Below the pieces are notes generated by a model. The model searched no databases, was not told the DNA's origin, and worked only from the letters and a program-made list of their open reading frames with translations. The translations under genes were made by a program, and so were the position numbers. Shown piece by piece: positions 43,391 through 51,801 of a stretch of 64,000 nt of DNA. Source of the stretch: Pseudomonadota bacterium (GTDB taxonomy: Bacteria; Pseudomonadota; Gammaproteobacteria; Burkholderiales; Burkholderiaceae_C); assembly GCA_018241265.1 (NCBI GenBank), contig JAFEEF010000002.1, positions 124,001 to 188,000 of the forward strand, written 5' to 3'. Positions within the stretch are counted from its first letter, which is position 1. Every line of letters starts with the position of its first letter.

Positions 43391-44796
43391 CGGATCGCCT
43401 CCATGGCTTCCAAAAAGGCATTCTTCGCAGTGCCGGACCTTGCGGCCTGGGCGTGCATGCTCTCGTCGAGCGCACCGACCATCGCCATGGCGATCGCCCA
43501 CGAGCGGATCGACAGCAAGCTGAACGAGCCCGCATCGCCGAAGCCGTGCGTCGATTCGCAGACGCCGTTGAGATAAATCGGCGGTACCGGCCTGGCCGCA
43601 TCGGCGGACTCGAGGCGGTAGTCGCGCGTGACGAACAAGGTGCCGTCGTCGCGCGTGCGCATGAGGCCTTGAACGCCGCGCAGCAGCGGATGGCAGAGCT
43701 CCTGTCCCGTCTGGTTGCCGAAGTTGCGGAAGCCCGTGGCGAGCACCACCGCATCGACTGCCACGCACTGCCGCTTGCCGTCGTAGCGGTCGACCAGCTC
43801 GATCTCGATCTCGCCCGCGGCGTTCTGCTCGACCGAGGCGATGTCGCGATTGCCGTGCATGCAGATGCGCTGCTGGCCGCTGACGAGCTGCCCGTAACGC
43901 TTGAGGTAGAGCTGACGGATCACGTCGCCGTCGGCCGACCCGTAGTTGCTGCGCCAAAGGTCACGCGTCATCTGCGCCTGCCCCGATGTATCGGCCGCGT
44001 GGTAGTAGTCGACGAACTCGGGGAAGTAGATGTGCTCGGTGAAAGGACTGGTGTCCTTGAGCTGATAACCGAAATTGCGAAAGATGTTGTGAACCTGCGC
44101 AGCAGGGAAGCGCGACGTCAGATCGAGCACGATCTCGACCGCGCTCTGACTGGCACCGATGACCGCGATGCGATTCATGCGCCGCTCATGAGTCCAGCGT
44201 GCCGTCGCGGTCAGATAACCCGTGAAGTGAGTGACGCGGTCACCGCAGTAGGGTGCGAACGGCTCCGGCACATGGGGCGACCGTCCGGGCGCGAAGAGCA
44301 GCGCGCGCGCCAGGACCTTCTTGCCGCGTGCCGTGGTGATGCGGATCCTGGCCGGCCCGGTGCGCTCAGTCACCGCTTCGACCCGCTCCACGCACTCGCC
44401 GTAGGCTACCTGGTGATCGAAGTGACGCGCAACCCAGCGCACGTAGCGCGCATATTCGGTGCGTGGCGGAAACGCTTCGCCGAGATTGAAGAAGTCCCAG
44501 AGGCGTCCTTCGCTCTTGAGGTAGCTGAGGAAGCCGTATTCGCTCGTCGGGTTGCGCGGGGTCACGAAGTCGCGCAGCGGGTTGTGCTGAATGTCGGCGC
44601 CCTCGAGCAGCATTTCGGGCTGCCAGTCCGGCGCGGCGTTGCGCTCCAGGAAGAGCGCGGTGCCGGCATAGCCCATCTCGTCCAGCGCGACGGCGATCGC
44701 GATGTTCGCCGGGCCGAATCCGATGCCGACGCAGTCGACCTCGACCTCGGAGGTCGACTCGAAGCGACACAGGCTGGCCGAAGTGTTCAACGGCAT
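43387..44796 (-). CDS. L-lysine/L-ornithine N-monooxygenase (IucD/PvdA/SidA family)
   Basis: A 469-residue flavin N-hydroxylase. The FAD motif is GIGFGPANIAIAVAL (24-38); NADPH binding is at VIGASQSAVEIVLDL (about 215), and ATGFRNFGNQTGQ near 370 is the family's C-terminal ATG box. These enzymes hydroxylate the side-chain amine of Lys or Orn. In a hydroxamate siderophore an acyl- or formyltransferase would follow; instead a cupin and a MetRS-like gene follow, pointing to N-N bond formation, where N6-hydroxylysine is the known substrate. An AGGAAG ribosome-binding site lies seven bases upstream of the ATG at 44796. Confidence 0.92.
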   Translation of the reverse strand: MPLNTSASLCRFESTSEVEVDCVGIGFGPANIAIAVALDEMGYAGTALFLERNAAPDWQPEMLLEGADIQHNPLRDFVTPRNPTSEYGFLSYLKSEGRLWDFFNLGEAFPPRTEYARYVRWVARHFDHQVAYGECVERVEAVTERTGPARIRITTARGKKVLARALLFAPGRSPHVPEPFAPYCGDRVTHFTGYLTATARWTHERRMNRIAVIGASQSAVEIVLDLTSRFPAAQVHNIFRNFGYQLKDTSPFTEHIYFPEFVDYYHAADTSGQAQMTRDLWRSNYGSADGDVIRQLYLKRYGQLVSGQQRICMHGNRDIASVEQNAAGEIEIELVDRYDGKRQCVAVDAVVLATGFRNFGNQTGQELCHPLLRGVQGLMRTRDDGTLFVTRDYRLESADAARPVPPIYLNGVCESTHGFGDAGSFSLLSIRSWAIAMAMVGALDESMHAQAARSGTAKNAFLEAMEAIR

Positions 44797-44903
44797 GGCA
44801 GATCTTCCTGAGCGTGGCGCATGCCGCCCGTCGTCGAGCAGCGCAGCGCGGAATGGGCGAACTCGAGCGAGGCCCGCGGGTTGCGGAATGTTCCGAACGG
44901 CAC
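44787..44903 (-). CDS. Possible 38-residue leader ORF coupled to the N-hydroxylase
   Basis: A GTG at 44903 is preceded, seven bases away, by AGGGAGG (44911-44917), the best ribosome-binding site in the region. The frame gives 38 residues (MPFGTFRNPRASLEF at the start, two cysteines near the end) and its TGA lies ten bases inside the N-hydroxylase gene, so ribosomes could pass to that ATG. It could be a regulatory leader peptide or a small gene in its own right. No homologue is known to me. Confidence 0.45.
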   Translation of the reverse strand: MPFGTFRNPRASLEFAHSALRCSTTGGMRHAQEDLPCR

Positions 44904-44917
44904 GATGAGTCCTCCCT

Positions 44918-44956
44918 GGCCGCGTCTCGAATGCGCGGACTCCATTCGACGCGGCC
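44918..44956. repeat. Inverted repeat before the leader ORF ribosome-binding site
   Basis: GGCCGCGTC (44918-44926) and GACGCGGCC (44948-44956) pair exactly, and adjacent bases (GAAT with ATTC) extend the stem after a two-base bulge. On the minus-strand transcript the hairpin ends one base before AGGGAGG, so it could influence translation of the leader ORF or act as an operator. Confidence 0.6.
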
Positions 44957-44968
44957 GCTGCGAATCTC

Positions 44969-44999
44969 GCATCCCATGCGTTAGGGATGCGCGTTAGGG
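44969..44999. promoter_or_regulatory. Compact repeat cluster in the divergent intergenic region, possible operator
   Basis: GCATCCC (44969-44975) and GGGATGC (44984-44990) form an inverted repeat with an eight-base loop, and GCGTTAGGG occurs twice (44978-44986 and 44991-44999). The region between the two cluster operons is where the ArsR-type regulator is expected to bind. Binding is an inference. Confidence 0.4.
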
Positions 45000-45071
45000 G
45001 CATGCCGGTCAGGCTATGGCCGGCGAGACGGCGGGGGGTCGTCGATGCCCCGACTTCGACGTGCAGGCGGA

Positions 45072-45100
45072 TTGAAATCGCCTCATCCTTCGACTACCAT
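45072..45100 (+). promoter_or_regulatory. Candidate sigma-70 promoter for the regulator-receptor-NRPS operon
   Basis: TTGAAA (45072-45077) and TACCAT (45095-45100) are separated by 17 bases, in the most AT-rich patch of the intergenic region. ACCATC occurs at 45096-45101 and again at 45112-45117, overlapping the -10 and the expected start point, a possible operator pair. The regulator ATG follows at 45136. Confidence 0.45.
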
Positions 45101-45135
45101 CTAAATAGAAAACCATCGAATCTGAGGATCCCGCC

Positions 45136-45708
45136 ATGGTCACCGTTTCCGTCGAATCCCACCTGCCGCTGCTGAAAGTGCTCGCGAACGAGACCCGACT
45201 GCGCCTCATCGGACTCGTCTCCGCGGAGGAGCAGAGCGTCGGCAACCTGGCGCGCAGCCTGGGCTTGACCGAGCCCACGATTTCGCACCACCTGGCCAAG
45301 CTGAGCGAAGCCGGACTGATCGAGATGCGCGCCAGCGGAACGACCCACTACTACCGGCTCAACCCGAAGTCGCTGCAGTCGATGGGCAAGACGCTCTTCG
45401 CGCAGACGCGCGCGGCGGCGCCGAAACCGGCCGAGGGGGAAGACGGCTGGGAGGCGCGCGTGCTGCAGTCCTTCATCGTCGAAGGGCGCGTCACGAAGAT
45501 CCCGGAGGGTCTGCGCAAGCGCATGGTGGTGCTGCAGTGGCTCGCCAATCAGTTCAAGGACGGCCGGTTCTACAAGGAACGCGAGGTCAACGAGATCATC
45601 AAGCGCTTCCATCCGGACTTCGCGACGATACGACGCGAGTTCATCGGCCATGGGTTGATGGAGCGCGAAAGCGGCACCTACTGGAAGACGAGAAAGCCGC
45701 ACAAATGA
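45136..45708 (+). CDS. ArsR-family regulator with C-terminal DUF2087 domain
   Basis: A 190-residue protein. Residues 8-80 form a winged helix of ArsR type (LLKVLANETRLRLIGLV, NLARSLGLTEPTISHHLAKLSEAGLI). No CxCxC metal motif is visible (no cysteine), so metal sensing is unlikely by the classical route. The C-terminal 90 residues contain IPEGLRKRMVVLQWLANQF and REVNEIIKRFHPDFATIRREFIGHGLM, typical of DUF2087. It overlaps the receptor gene by four bases and presumably controls both divergent operons. Confidence 0.9.
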   Translation: MVTVSVESHLPLLKVLANETRLRLIGLVSAEEQSVGNLARSLGLTEPTISHHLAKLSEAGLIEMRASGTTHYYRLNPKSLQSMGKTLFAQTRAAAPKPAEGEDGWEARVLQSFIVEGRVTKIPEGLRKRMVVLQWLANQFKDGRFYKEREVNEIIKRFHPDFATIRREFIGHGLMERESGTYWKTRKPHK

Positions 45709-47708
45709 AGGCGACCCGGCGTTTCCCTGCGAGCCGTGGCCTGCGCTCGAGGAGGCGCAGCGCGCCGGCACGGCCCGCCGGCCTGGGCATGGCCGTCGCC
45801 GCCTTGCTGGCAGCGACGGCCGTGCATGCGGACGACACCGAGCGCGCCACCAACGTCATTCAGCTCGGCACGAAAGACCCGACCTACGGAACGCTGGCGC
45901 CGGAAGGCTTCGGCGGGTTCGACTTCAATCGCGACTTCCTGCGCGGCTTCGCCAACGACAGCGCGCTGCGCGACGGACATCGCGACTACGGCTATCTCGG
46001 CCCCGTCAGCTTCACGAACGTCGAGTCGATCGAGGTGCTGAAGGGACCGATCTCGGCGCTGTACGGCAACGGCAAGCCCGGCGGCGACCTGAACACCATC
46101 ACGAAAGCGGCGGATGGCAGCCCCATCGCGAGCGCATCCGTGGCCCTCGACAGCTACGGTCTGCTGCGAGCGAAGATCGATACCGGCGGTCCGCTGGGGT
46201 CAGATGCGATGTACCGCTTCAATGCCGCCGAATCCGTCGGGCACAGCTTTCGCGACGAGTTCTGGAAGCGTCACGCTTTCGTCGCGCCAGTCCTCAAGGC
46301 GCGGATCGACGCGTCGACGGAGGTGTCGCTCTCGGCCGAGTTCGCATCGGTCGCGCAAACCTGGGACATCAACTTTCTGCCGGACGCCCGGCTCTTGTCG
46401 GCGCCGGTGCAGCGCTTTTACGGCGAGCCGTCGAACCTGCTCACGCTCTACGCTCAAACGGTGCGCCTCTCGATCGACCATGCCTTCAACGACACCACCA
46501 GCGTGCGCCAGGCGTTCTTCGTGCAGCACGCCACCGGAGGTCATCACGGAGCGAACTACGACACCTACGGTTTCAGCGCCCCCGACCTGATCTCGCCGGA
46601 CGGAACGCAGGTCAATCGCGTGTTCGAGCAGGAGCGCGATGCGCATCGCTTCTTCGTGTCGCAGACTGAACTGTCGACGCAGGCGCAGTTCTTCGGCGCT
46701 CGGCATACGCTGCTGGCGGGCGTCGAACTCGCCCGCTTCTCGTACGACTTCTCGCTGTCGCTCGGAGAGATGGCGCCGATCGCGATCGACGCGCCGCGCT
46801 ATGGCGCAACCGACCCGTCCAGCGTGACGTCGATGACGGAACAGTCGTACGGCACGCAGACGCAGGTGCTTTACGTCGTCGATCGGATCGCCATTCCGCG
46901 GGCGAACCTGAAAGCGCTGCTGGGGCTGCGCGCCGAGCGCTTTACCAATTACTTCCAGGACGAGCTCGCCGGCAGTCCGCAGGTGCGCGAATCCAATGTC
47001 GTGCTGTCTCCGCGCGTGGGACTCGTGTGGGCGGTTCGCCCCACGCTCGACGCGTTTGCGAGCTGGACCAACTCTTCGCGTCCGCAGATCGGCGCACGCA
47101 GCGCTTCGGGCCGTCTGTTCCGCGCCGAAGCCGGCTCGCAGGTGGAAGGCGGCTTGCAGGCCCGGGGGTGGGACGGCGCGGTGGCCAATACGCTGTCGCT
47201 GTTCTCGATCCGCAAGCGCAACGTGCTCACGACCGACCCGTCGAATCCGAACTTCCAGATCGACTCGGGCCAGCGCACCAGCCGCGGCATCGAGCTGGAC
47301 ACTTCGATAGATGCGAAGTGGGCATCGCTGAATGCCGGCGTGTCGTACACCGATGCCGTGGTCAGCCATGACGAGAGCGTGCCCGCCGGCTCGCGCCTGG
47401 CGGGCGTGCCGCGCTGGGCCGCGAGCCTGTACGGTTCGATGAAGCTGCCGGGCCCGGTGCCCGGCCTCAGCTTGTCGCTGGGACTGTACGGACAGAGCGC
47501 CGTGCAGACGGCGCTGCCGAACACGCCGCTGCAGCTGCCGGGCTATGCGACGACCAGCCTGTCGCTCGGCTACAGCGCCAAGCCGCTGACGATCCAACTC
47601 GACTTCTCCAACGCATTCAACCGCCGGATCCTCAAGTCGGACGGCTACAGCGTCTATCCGGACGAGCCGCGCAAGCTCGACCTGACGCTCAGCTATCAAT
47701 TCATCTAG
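45705..47708 (+). CDS. TonB-dependent siderophore-type receptor with shortened plug
   Basis: A 667-residue outer-membrane receptor. A long basic signal peptide ends near residue 43 (AVHADD). The plug then begins with FDFNRDFLRGFAND and runs NVESIEVLKGPISALYGNGKPGGDLNTITK, as in FhuA/FpvA-like receptors, but only about 30 residues separate the signal peptide from that point instead of about 70-90, and I see no clear TonB box. The barrel ends properly with LDLTLSYQFI. Either the plug is naturally short or an internal deletion has occurred. It suggests uptake of a metal chelate, likely the cluster's product. ATGA overlap with the regulator gene. Confidence 0.87.
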   Translation: MKATRRFPASRGLRSRRRSAPARPAGLGMAVAALLAATAVHADDTERATNVIQLGTKDPTYGTLAPEGFGGFDFNRDFLRGFANDSALRDGHRDYGYLGPVSFTNVESIEVLKGPISALYGNGKPGGDLNTITKAADGSPIASASVALDSYGLLRAKIDTGGPLGSDAMYRFNAAESVGHSFRDEFWKRHAFVAPVLKARIDASTEVSLSAEFASVAQTWDINFLPDARLLSAPVQRFYGEPSNLLTLYAQTVRLSIDHAFNDTTSVRQAFFVQHATGGHHGANYDTYGFSAPDLISPDGTQVNRVFEQERDAHRFFVSQTELSTQAQFFGARHTLLAGVELARFSYDFSLSLGEMAPIAIDAPRYGATDPSSVTSMTEQSYGTQTQVLYVVDRIAIPRANLKALLGLRAERFTNYFQDELAGSPQVRESNVVLSPRVGLVWAVRPTLDAFASWTNSSRPQIGARSASGRLFRAEAGSQVEGGLQARGWDGAVANTLSLFSIRKRNVLTTDPSNPNFQIDSGQRTSRGIELDTSIDAKWASLNAGVSYTDAVVSHDESVPAGSRLAGVPRWAASLYGSMKLPGPVPGLSLSLGLYGQSAVQTALPNTPLQLPGYATTSLSLGYSAKPLTIQLDFSNAFNRRILKSDGYSVYPDEPRKLDLTLSYQFI

Positions 47709-47715
47709 CCCGATC

Positions 47716-50700
47716 ATGAGCTCTACCGAAGACCACTGCTGTGCCGAGTTCGTGCCGCTCGTGCACGACGCGCGCGCATTGCCTCCGTCGCGCGATGCCG
47801 CCACCCGCTATGCCGCGACGCCCGCGCAGCAGCGATGGTGGGTGCTGGAGCATCTGCGGTCGCCGGGCGATGCGTCGTTCGATCGATCGATCGCGTTTCG
47901 GCTGCGCGGTCGACCGAACGTCGATGCGCTGGAGCAGGCGCTGCAATCGATCGTGCAACGGCACGAGCCGCTGCGCACGACGTTCGGTCTCGTCGATGGG
48001 CGATTGATCGCCACGGTGCGTGATGGCGCTTTCCATCTCGACAGGCAGGCGAGTGAACCCGGCGCCGGCTTGTCGACCGACGACACGCCGGATGCCTTGC
48101 GCGTCACCGCCGGTACCCGCTTCGACCTCGGACGCGGACCGCTGCTGCGCGGTACGCTGATCGAACGCGGCGTCGACGACCACTTGCTGGTGCTCACCAT
48201 GCACGGCATCGCCGCTGATGGCGTGTCGCTCGACGTGTTCCTGCACGAACTCGGGCAGCACGTGCTGGCTGGTTCGATGCCGGCATTGGCTTGCACGTAT
48301 GCCGAACACGCTGCATGGCAGCACGAGCGCCTGAGCACGGCGCGGTTGCAGTCTCGGGTCAGCGGCGCGGCCCGGGACTTGGACACGGCGCCTCGCCTGC
48401 TCGAGCTCCCGGCCGACCGGGTTCGCCCCGCCGTGCGCACCTATGAATGCGGCGAGGTCACCGTGAAGGCGCAGGCGTCGCTGCTGCCGGCACTGCGCGC
48501 GCTCGCGCAGGACCATGAGGTCGGCCTGCGCGCCGTGCTGCTGGCCGCCTGGGTCGCATTGCTGGGCCGGCTGAGCGGGCAGAGCGATGTGGTCGTCGGC
48601 ACGACCGAGGCCAACCGTACGCCGCGAACCGCGGCGTTGATCGGCCGGTTCGAGAACTCGGTCGCGCTGCGCGTGGCCCATCTCGATGCGCTCGACGTGG
48701 CGGCGCTGCTGCGCGAGGTCGAGCGCGGCCTGCGGCAGGCCGACGAGCGGCGCGACCTGCCGATCGAGCTGCTGATCGATGCCTTGAAGCCGCCGCGCAG
48801 CGTCAGCCAGTCGCCGCTGTTCCAGGCCGCGTTCGCCTTCGAAGCGGGCCGGGAGCCGATCCGCCTGGCGTTGCCCGGCGCGGAGGTGCGACCGGTTGCG
48901 CTTCCGCGTCCGGCCATGTACGAGGACGTGGCCTTGTCGGTCGTCTGCCGAGGCGATGTGCTGGAAGGCCATTTGGCGTTCGCGCGAGAGCTCTTCAACG
49001 AGGACACGGCCGCCCGCTACGCCGGCCACTGGCTCACGCTGCTCGCGCATATGGCCGACGGCCGTCCCTGGCGCGTGTCCGACATCCCGTTGCTGAGCCC
49101 GGTGGAGCGCGACCGCATCGTCATGACGTGGAACGACACCGCCGGTCCGGTACCCGCAGAAGGCTGCATGCACAGGTTCTTCGAAGCGCGCGCCCGCAGC
49201 GATCCGGACGCGACGGCGCTGATCTACGAAAGCGAATCGCTCACCTACGGCGAACTCGATCTGTGCAGCAGCCGCCTGGCGCATCAGCTCGCGGATTGCA
49301 GCGTCGGGCCGGAGACGCTGGTCGTCGTCTGCATGGACCGGTCGCTCGAACTCGTGATTGCCATCCTGGCCACCGTGCGCGCCGGCGGCGCCTATGTGCC
49401 GTTCGATCCGGAATGGCCGCGCGAGCGCAAGCGCGATCTGCTGCGATCGCTCGGCGCCCGTACGGTGTTGACGAGTCGGGCCGAGCTGCCCGTCTTCGAG
49501 GACCTCGCCTGGGAGCTGGGCAGCGTGCACCATGTCCTGGTCCTCGACGACGACCGCGTCTATGCGCCGGCGGCCGAGATGGCGCGCGGATGGCGCTTGC
49601 GTCTCGACGACTTCGCCGACCGTCGTGCGTTCGACGCTGCGCCCGACCCCGCCGTGTCGGCGTCGACGAGCGAACAACGCGCGCAGTACCTCGCCCACGC
49701 GCTGTCGGTGCTGGGCGACAGGTCGCTGGAAGGCCGTGCAGTGCTCGAGATCGGATGCGGTCTGGGCGCAGTCGCACGCGAGCTGATAGCGCAGCGGGCC
49801 GACTATGTCGGCATCGATGCATCGCCGGCCGGTCAGCGCCGCAATGCGCAGCGCCATGAGCGAGAGGGCAGCGCTCAGGTACGCTTCGAGTCGGGCTATG
49901 CGCACGAGATGGGCCGCCTGGAGCAGCGTTTCGACGTGATCCGGCTGGCGCACGCCTCGCTGCTCTGCCCGAGCCATCGCTACCTCGAGTCGGTGCTCGA
50001 CGATGCGCTGCGGCTGCTGAAGCCGGGCGGCATCATCGCCGTCTGCGATGCGATCGATCCGGCCGCGCGCGAGGCGTTGGCGTCGGTGCGCGAGCGCATC
50101 GATGCCCGGCAAGGCCGGCCGCGCGCACGTGCCGCGCCGGATCCGCTGACGGCGATCGCGCCGCGCTTCTTCGACGACTACGCCGCTGCGCGCGGCGTCA
50201 CGGCCACGCGGATCGAGCGGCATGCGAGCCTGTCGCACCCGGAGCTGGCATTGCGCTACGACGTGGTCATCGCATCGCCCGCGCAGGCGATGGCCGGCGC
50301 GCGTCCGGTCGCGCGCGCGTTGCAGGTGCATGTGCGGGGCCCGGCGCTGCCCTCGGCGCGGGACGCGCATCCGCCGCGCTCGCAGGTCACGGCCGACAAC
50401 GTCGCCTACGTGATCTTCACGTCGGGGTCCACCGGGCAGCCGAAGGGCGTGGTCGTGCGGCATCGGCCGGTCGGCAATCTGATCCGCTGGGTCAACGACC
50501 TCGTGCAGCCGCGCATCGGCGACCGGCACTTCTTCGTCACGTCGCCGTGCTTCGATCTGTCGGTCTACGACATCTTCGGCACGCTCGCGACCGGCGCCGC
50601 ACTCGACATCGCGCCCAGCCGCGTGCTGAAGGATCCGACCGTGCTGGCCGACTATGTCGGCCATCGGCCGGTCACGTTCTGGAACTCGGCGCCGGTCGCG

Positions 50701-51741
50701 TTCTGGTACCTCGCCACCGCGAGCGACGCGCAGCGCGGAACGGTCGCCGGCAAGTCCTTGCGCACGGTCTTCCTGAGCGGCGACTGGGTGCCGCTGGCGA
50801 TGCCGGCGCGCATCCGGGAGCTGTTTCCCGACGCGCGCACCGTCGTCCTCGGCGGCGCGACCGAAGCGGCCGTCTGGTCCAACTACCATGTCGTGGCGTC
50901 GTTGAAGAAGGACTGGCCGAGCATCCCGTATGGCGTGCCGATCCGCAACGCCCGCTACTACGTGCTCGACGACCGGCTGGCGCCGCAGCCGATCGGCGTG
51001 CCTGGGGATCTGTTCATCGGCGGCGACTGCCTGGCGAGCGGCTACTACGAAGATCGATCGCGCACCGCGGACAAGTTCATCCCCGATCCCTACGGGCTGA
51101 GACCGGGCGCGTTGATGTATCGAACCGGCGACCGTGCGCGCTACCACGCCGACGGCGACATCGAGTTCCTCGGACGCAACGACTTCCAAGTGAAGATCCG
51201 CGGCTTTCGGATCGAGCTGGGCGAGGTCGAGGCCAAGCTTGCGACCTGCAAGGGCGTGCGCGAAGCGATCGTGTTGGCGCGCGACGATGGCAGCGGCGAC
51301 AAGAAGCTCGTCGCCTACGTCGTCGCAAAGGACGGCGCGAAGCCGAATGCCGGCGAACTGCGACTGCAGCTCGGGCAGACCTTGCCGAGGTACATGGTGC
51401 CGGCGAGCTTCGTGATGCTCGATGCGTTGCCGCTCACGTCCAACGGCAAGGTCGACCGTGCCGCGCTGCCGACGGGGTCGAACGCACCGGCAGCGCATGC
51501 CGGCGGCGATCGGCCGCAAGGGCCGGTGGAGCAGGCGGTGTCGGACGTGTGGCGGACGCTGCTGGGCCTGTCGCAGGTCGGCCGGCACGACAACTTCTTC
51601 GACCTCGGCGGGCACTCGCTGCTGGGCGCGCAGGCGCTCGAAACCTTGGCAGACCGCCATGCGATCGACGTGCCCTTGAGCACGCTCTTTCGCGCGCCGA
51701 CGGTGCAGGCCTTGGCCGAGGCGGTGGAGCGCACGCGCTGA
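47716..51741 (+). CDS. NRPS: C*-A(MT-interrupted)-T with Cys-like specificity
   Basis: A 1341-residue protein. The C domain (30-450) has HGIAADG at 163-169 instead of HHxxxDG: the catalytic second histidine is glycine. The A domain has LTYGELD and the A2 region GGAYVPFDPEW (about 555), then a methyltransferase domain (about 650-870; SAM motif VLEIGCGLGAV at 675) before A3 (IFTSGSTGQPKG at 898). GGATEAAVW, YRTGD and NGKVD (Lys1245) follow; T has GGHSLL (Ser1301). Specificity positions read D-L-Y-N-F-S-L-V-W-K, close to the cysteine code DLYNLSLIWK. Methyltransferases inserted between A2 and A3 are known to methylate side chains (KtzH), so S-methylcysteine is possible. A dead C suggests a starting module. 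Confidence 0.93.
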   Translation: MSSTEDHCCAEFVPLVHDARALPPSRDAATRYAATPAQQRWWVLEHLRSPGDASFDRSIAFRLRGRPNVDALEQALQSIVQRHEPLRTTFGLVDGRLIATVRDGAFHLDRQASEPGAGLSTDDTPDALRVTAGTRFDLGRGPLLRGTLIERGVDDHLLVLTMHGIAADGVSLDVFLHELGQHVLAGSMPALACTYAEHAAWQHERLSTARLQSRVSGAARDLDTAPRLLELPADRVRPAVRTYECGEVTVKAQASLLPALRALAQDHEVGLRAVLLAAWVALLGRLSGQSDVVVGTTEANRTPRTAALIGRFENSVALRVAHLDALDVAALLREVERGLRQADERRDLPIELLIDALKPPRSVSQSPLFQAAFAFEAGREPIRLALPGAEVRPVALPRPAMYEDVALSVVCRGDVLEGHLAFARELFNEDTAARYAGHWLTLLAHMADGRPWRVSDIPLLSPVERDRIVMTWNDTAGPVPAEGCMHRFFEARARSDPDATALIYESESLTYGELDLCSSRLAHQLADCSVGPETLVVVCMDRSLELVIAILATVRAGGAYVPFDPEWPRERKRDLLRSLGARTVLTSRAELPVFEDLAWELGSVHHVLVLDDDRVYAPAAEMARGWRLRLDDFADRRAFDAAPDPAVSASTSEQRAQYLAHALSVLGDRSLEGRAVLEIGCGLGAVARELIAQRADYVGIDASPAGQRRNAQRHEREGSAQVRFESGYAHEMGRLEQRFDVIRLAHASLLCPSHRYLESVLDDALRLLKPGGIIAVCDAIDPAAREALASVRERIDARQGRPRARAAPDPLTAIAPRFFDDYAAARGVTATRIERHASLSHPELALRYDVVIASPAQAMAGARPVARALQVHVRGPALPSARDAHPPRSQVTADNVAYVIFTSGSTGQPKGVVVRHRPVGNLIRWVNDLVQPRIGDRHFFVTSPCFDLSVYDIFGTLATGAALDIAPSRVLKDPTVLADYVGHRPVTFWNSAPVAFWYLATASDAQRGTVAGKSLRTVFLSGDWVPLAMPARIRELFPDARTVVLGGATEAAVWSNYHVVASLKKDWPSIPYGVPIRNARYYVLDDRLAPQPIGVPGDLFIGGDCLASGYYEDRSRTADKFIPDPYGLRPGALMYRTGDRARYHADGDIEFLGRNDFQVKIRGFRIELGEVEAKLATCKGVREAIVLARDDGSGDKKLVAYVVAKDGAKPNAGELRLQLGQTLPRYMVPASFVMLDALPLTSNGKVDRAALPTGSNAPAAHAGGDRPQGPVEQAVSDVWRTLLGLSQVGRHDNFFDLGGHSLLGAQALETLADRHAIDVPLSTLFRAPTVQALAEAVERTR

Positions 51742-51801
51742 CGCTCGCCGCTCATGCGGCCATCGGCTCGTGCGCGCGGGCCGCGCAGCCCGGGCCGGAA
51801 G

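Larger units (their letters stand above)
10198..51801. other. Accessory block (about 41.6 kb) separating ureE from ureC
   Basis: The urease genes on both sides point the same way (ureA-B-C on the right, ureE-F-G on the left) and would read as one operon if this block were removed. Inside are integron-like debris, a radical-SAM pair, and a complete NRPS cluster with resistance-like and transport genes. I see no integrase, transposase, tRNA gene or flanking direct repeat, so the mechanism of acquisition is not visible. Boundaries are given as the bases just outside the SHOCT gene and the ureC stop codon. That it is an insertion is an inference from gene order. Confidence 0.7.

Noticed and set aside
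43387-44796. Classical hydroxamate siderophore pathway (N-hydroxyornithine)
   Set aside because: No acyl- or formyltransferase of the IucB/PvdF type follows; the cupin and MetRS-like genes point to N-N chemistry. Metal binding by the product is still possible.
40903-44796. Piperazate pathway (KtzI/KtzT)
   Set aside because: No KtzT-like heme protein is seen; the neighbours of the N-hydroxylase are a cupin and a MetRS-like gene.
47701-51660. Long minus-strand open frame opposite the plus-strand NRPS
   Set aside because: It is an antisense shadow (Arg/His/Gln-rich) typical of very GC-rich genes; the plus strand has all NRPS motifs.
10198-51801. Transposon or integrative element with recognisable ends
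   Set aside because: No integrase, transposase, tRNA gene or clear flanking repeats were found at either edge.
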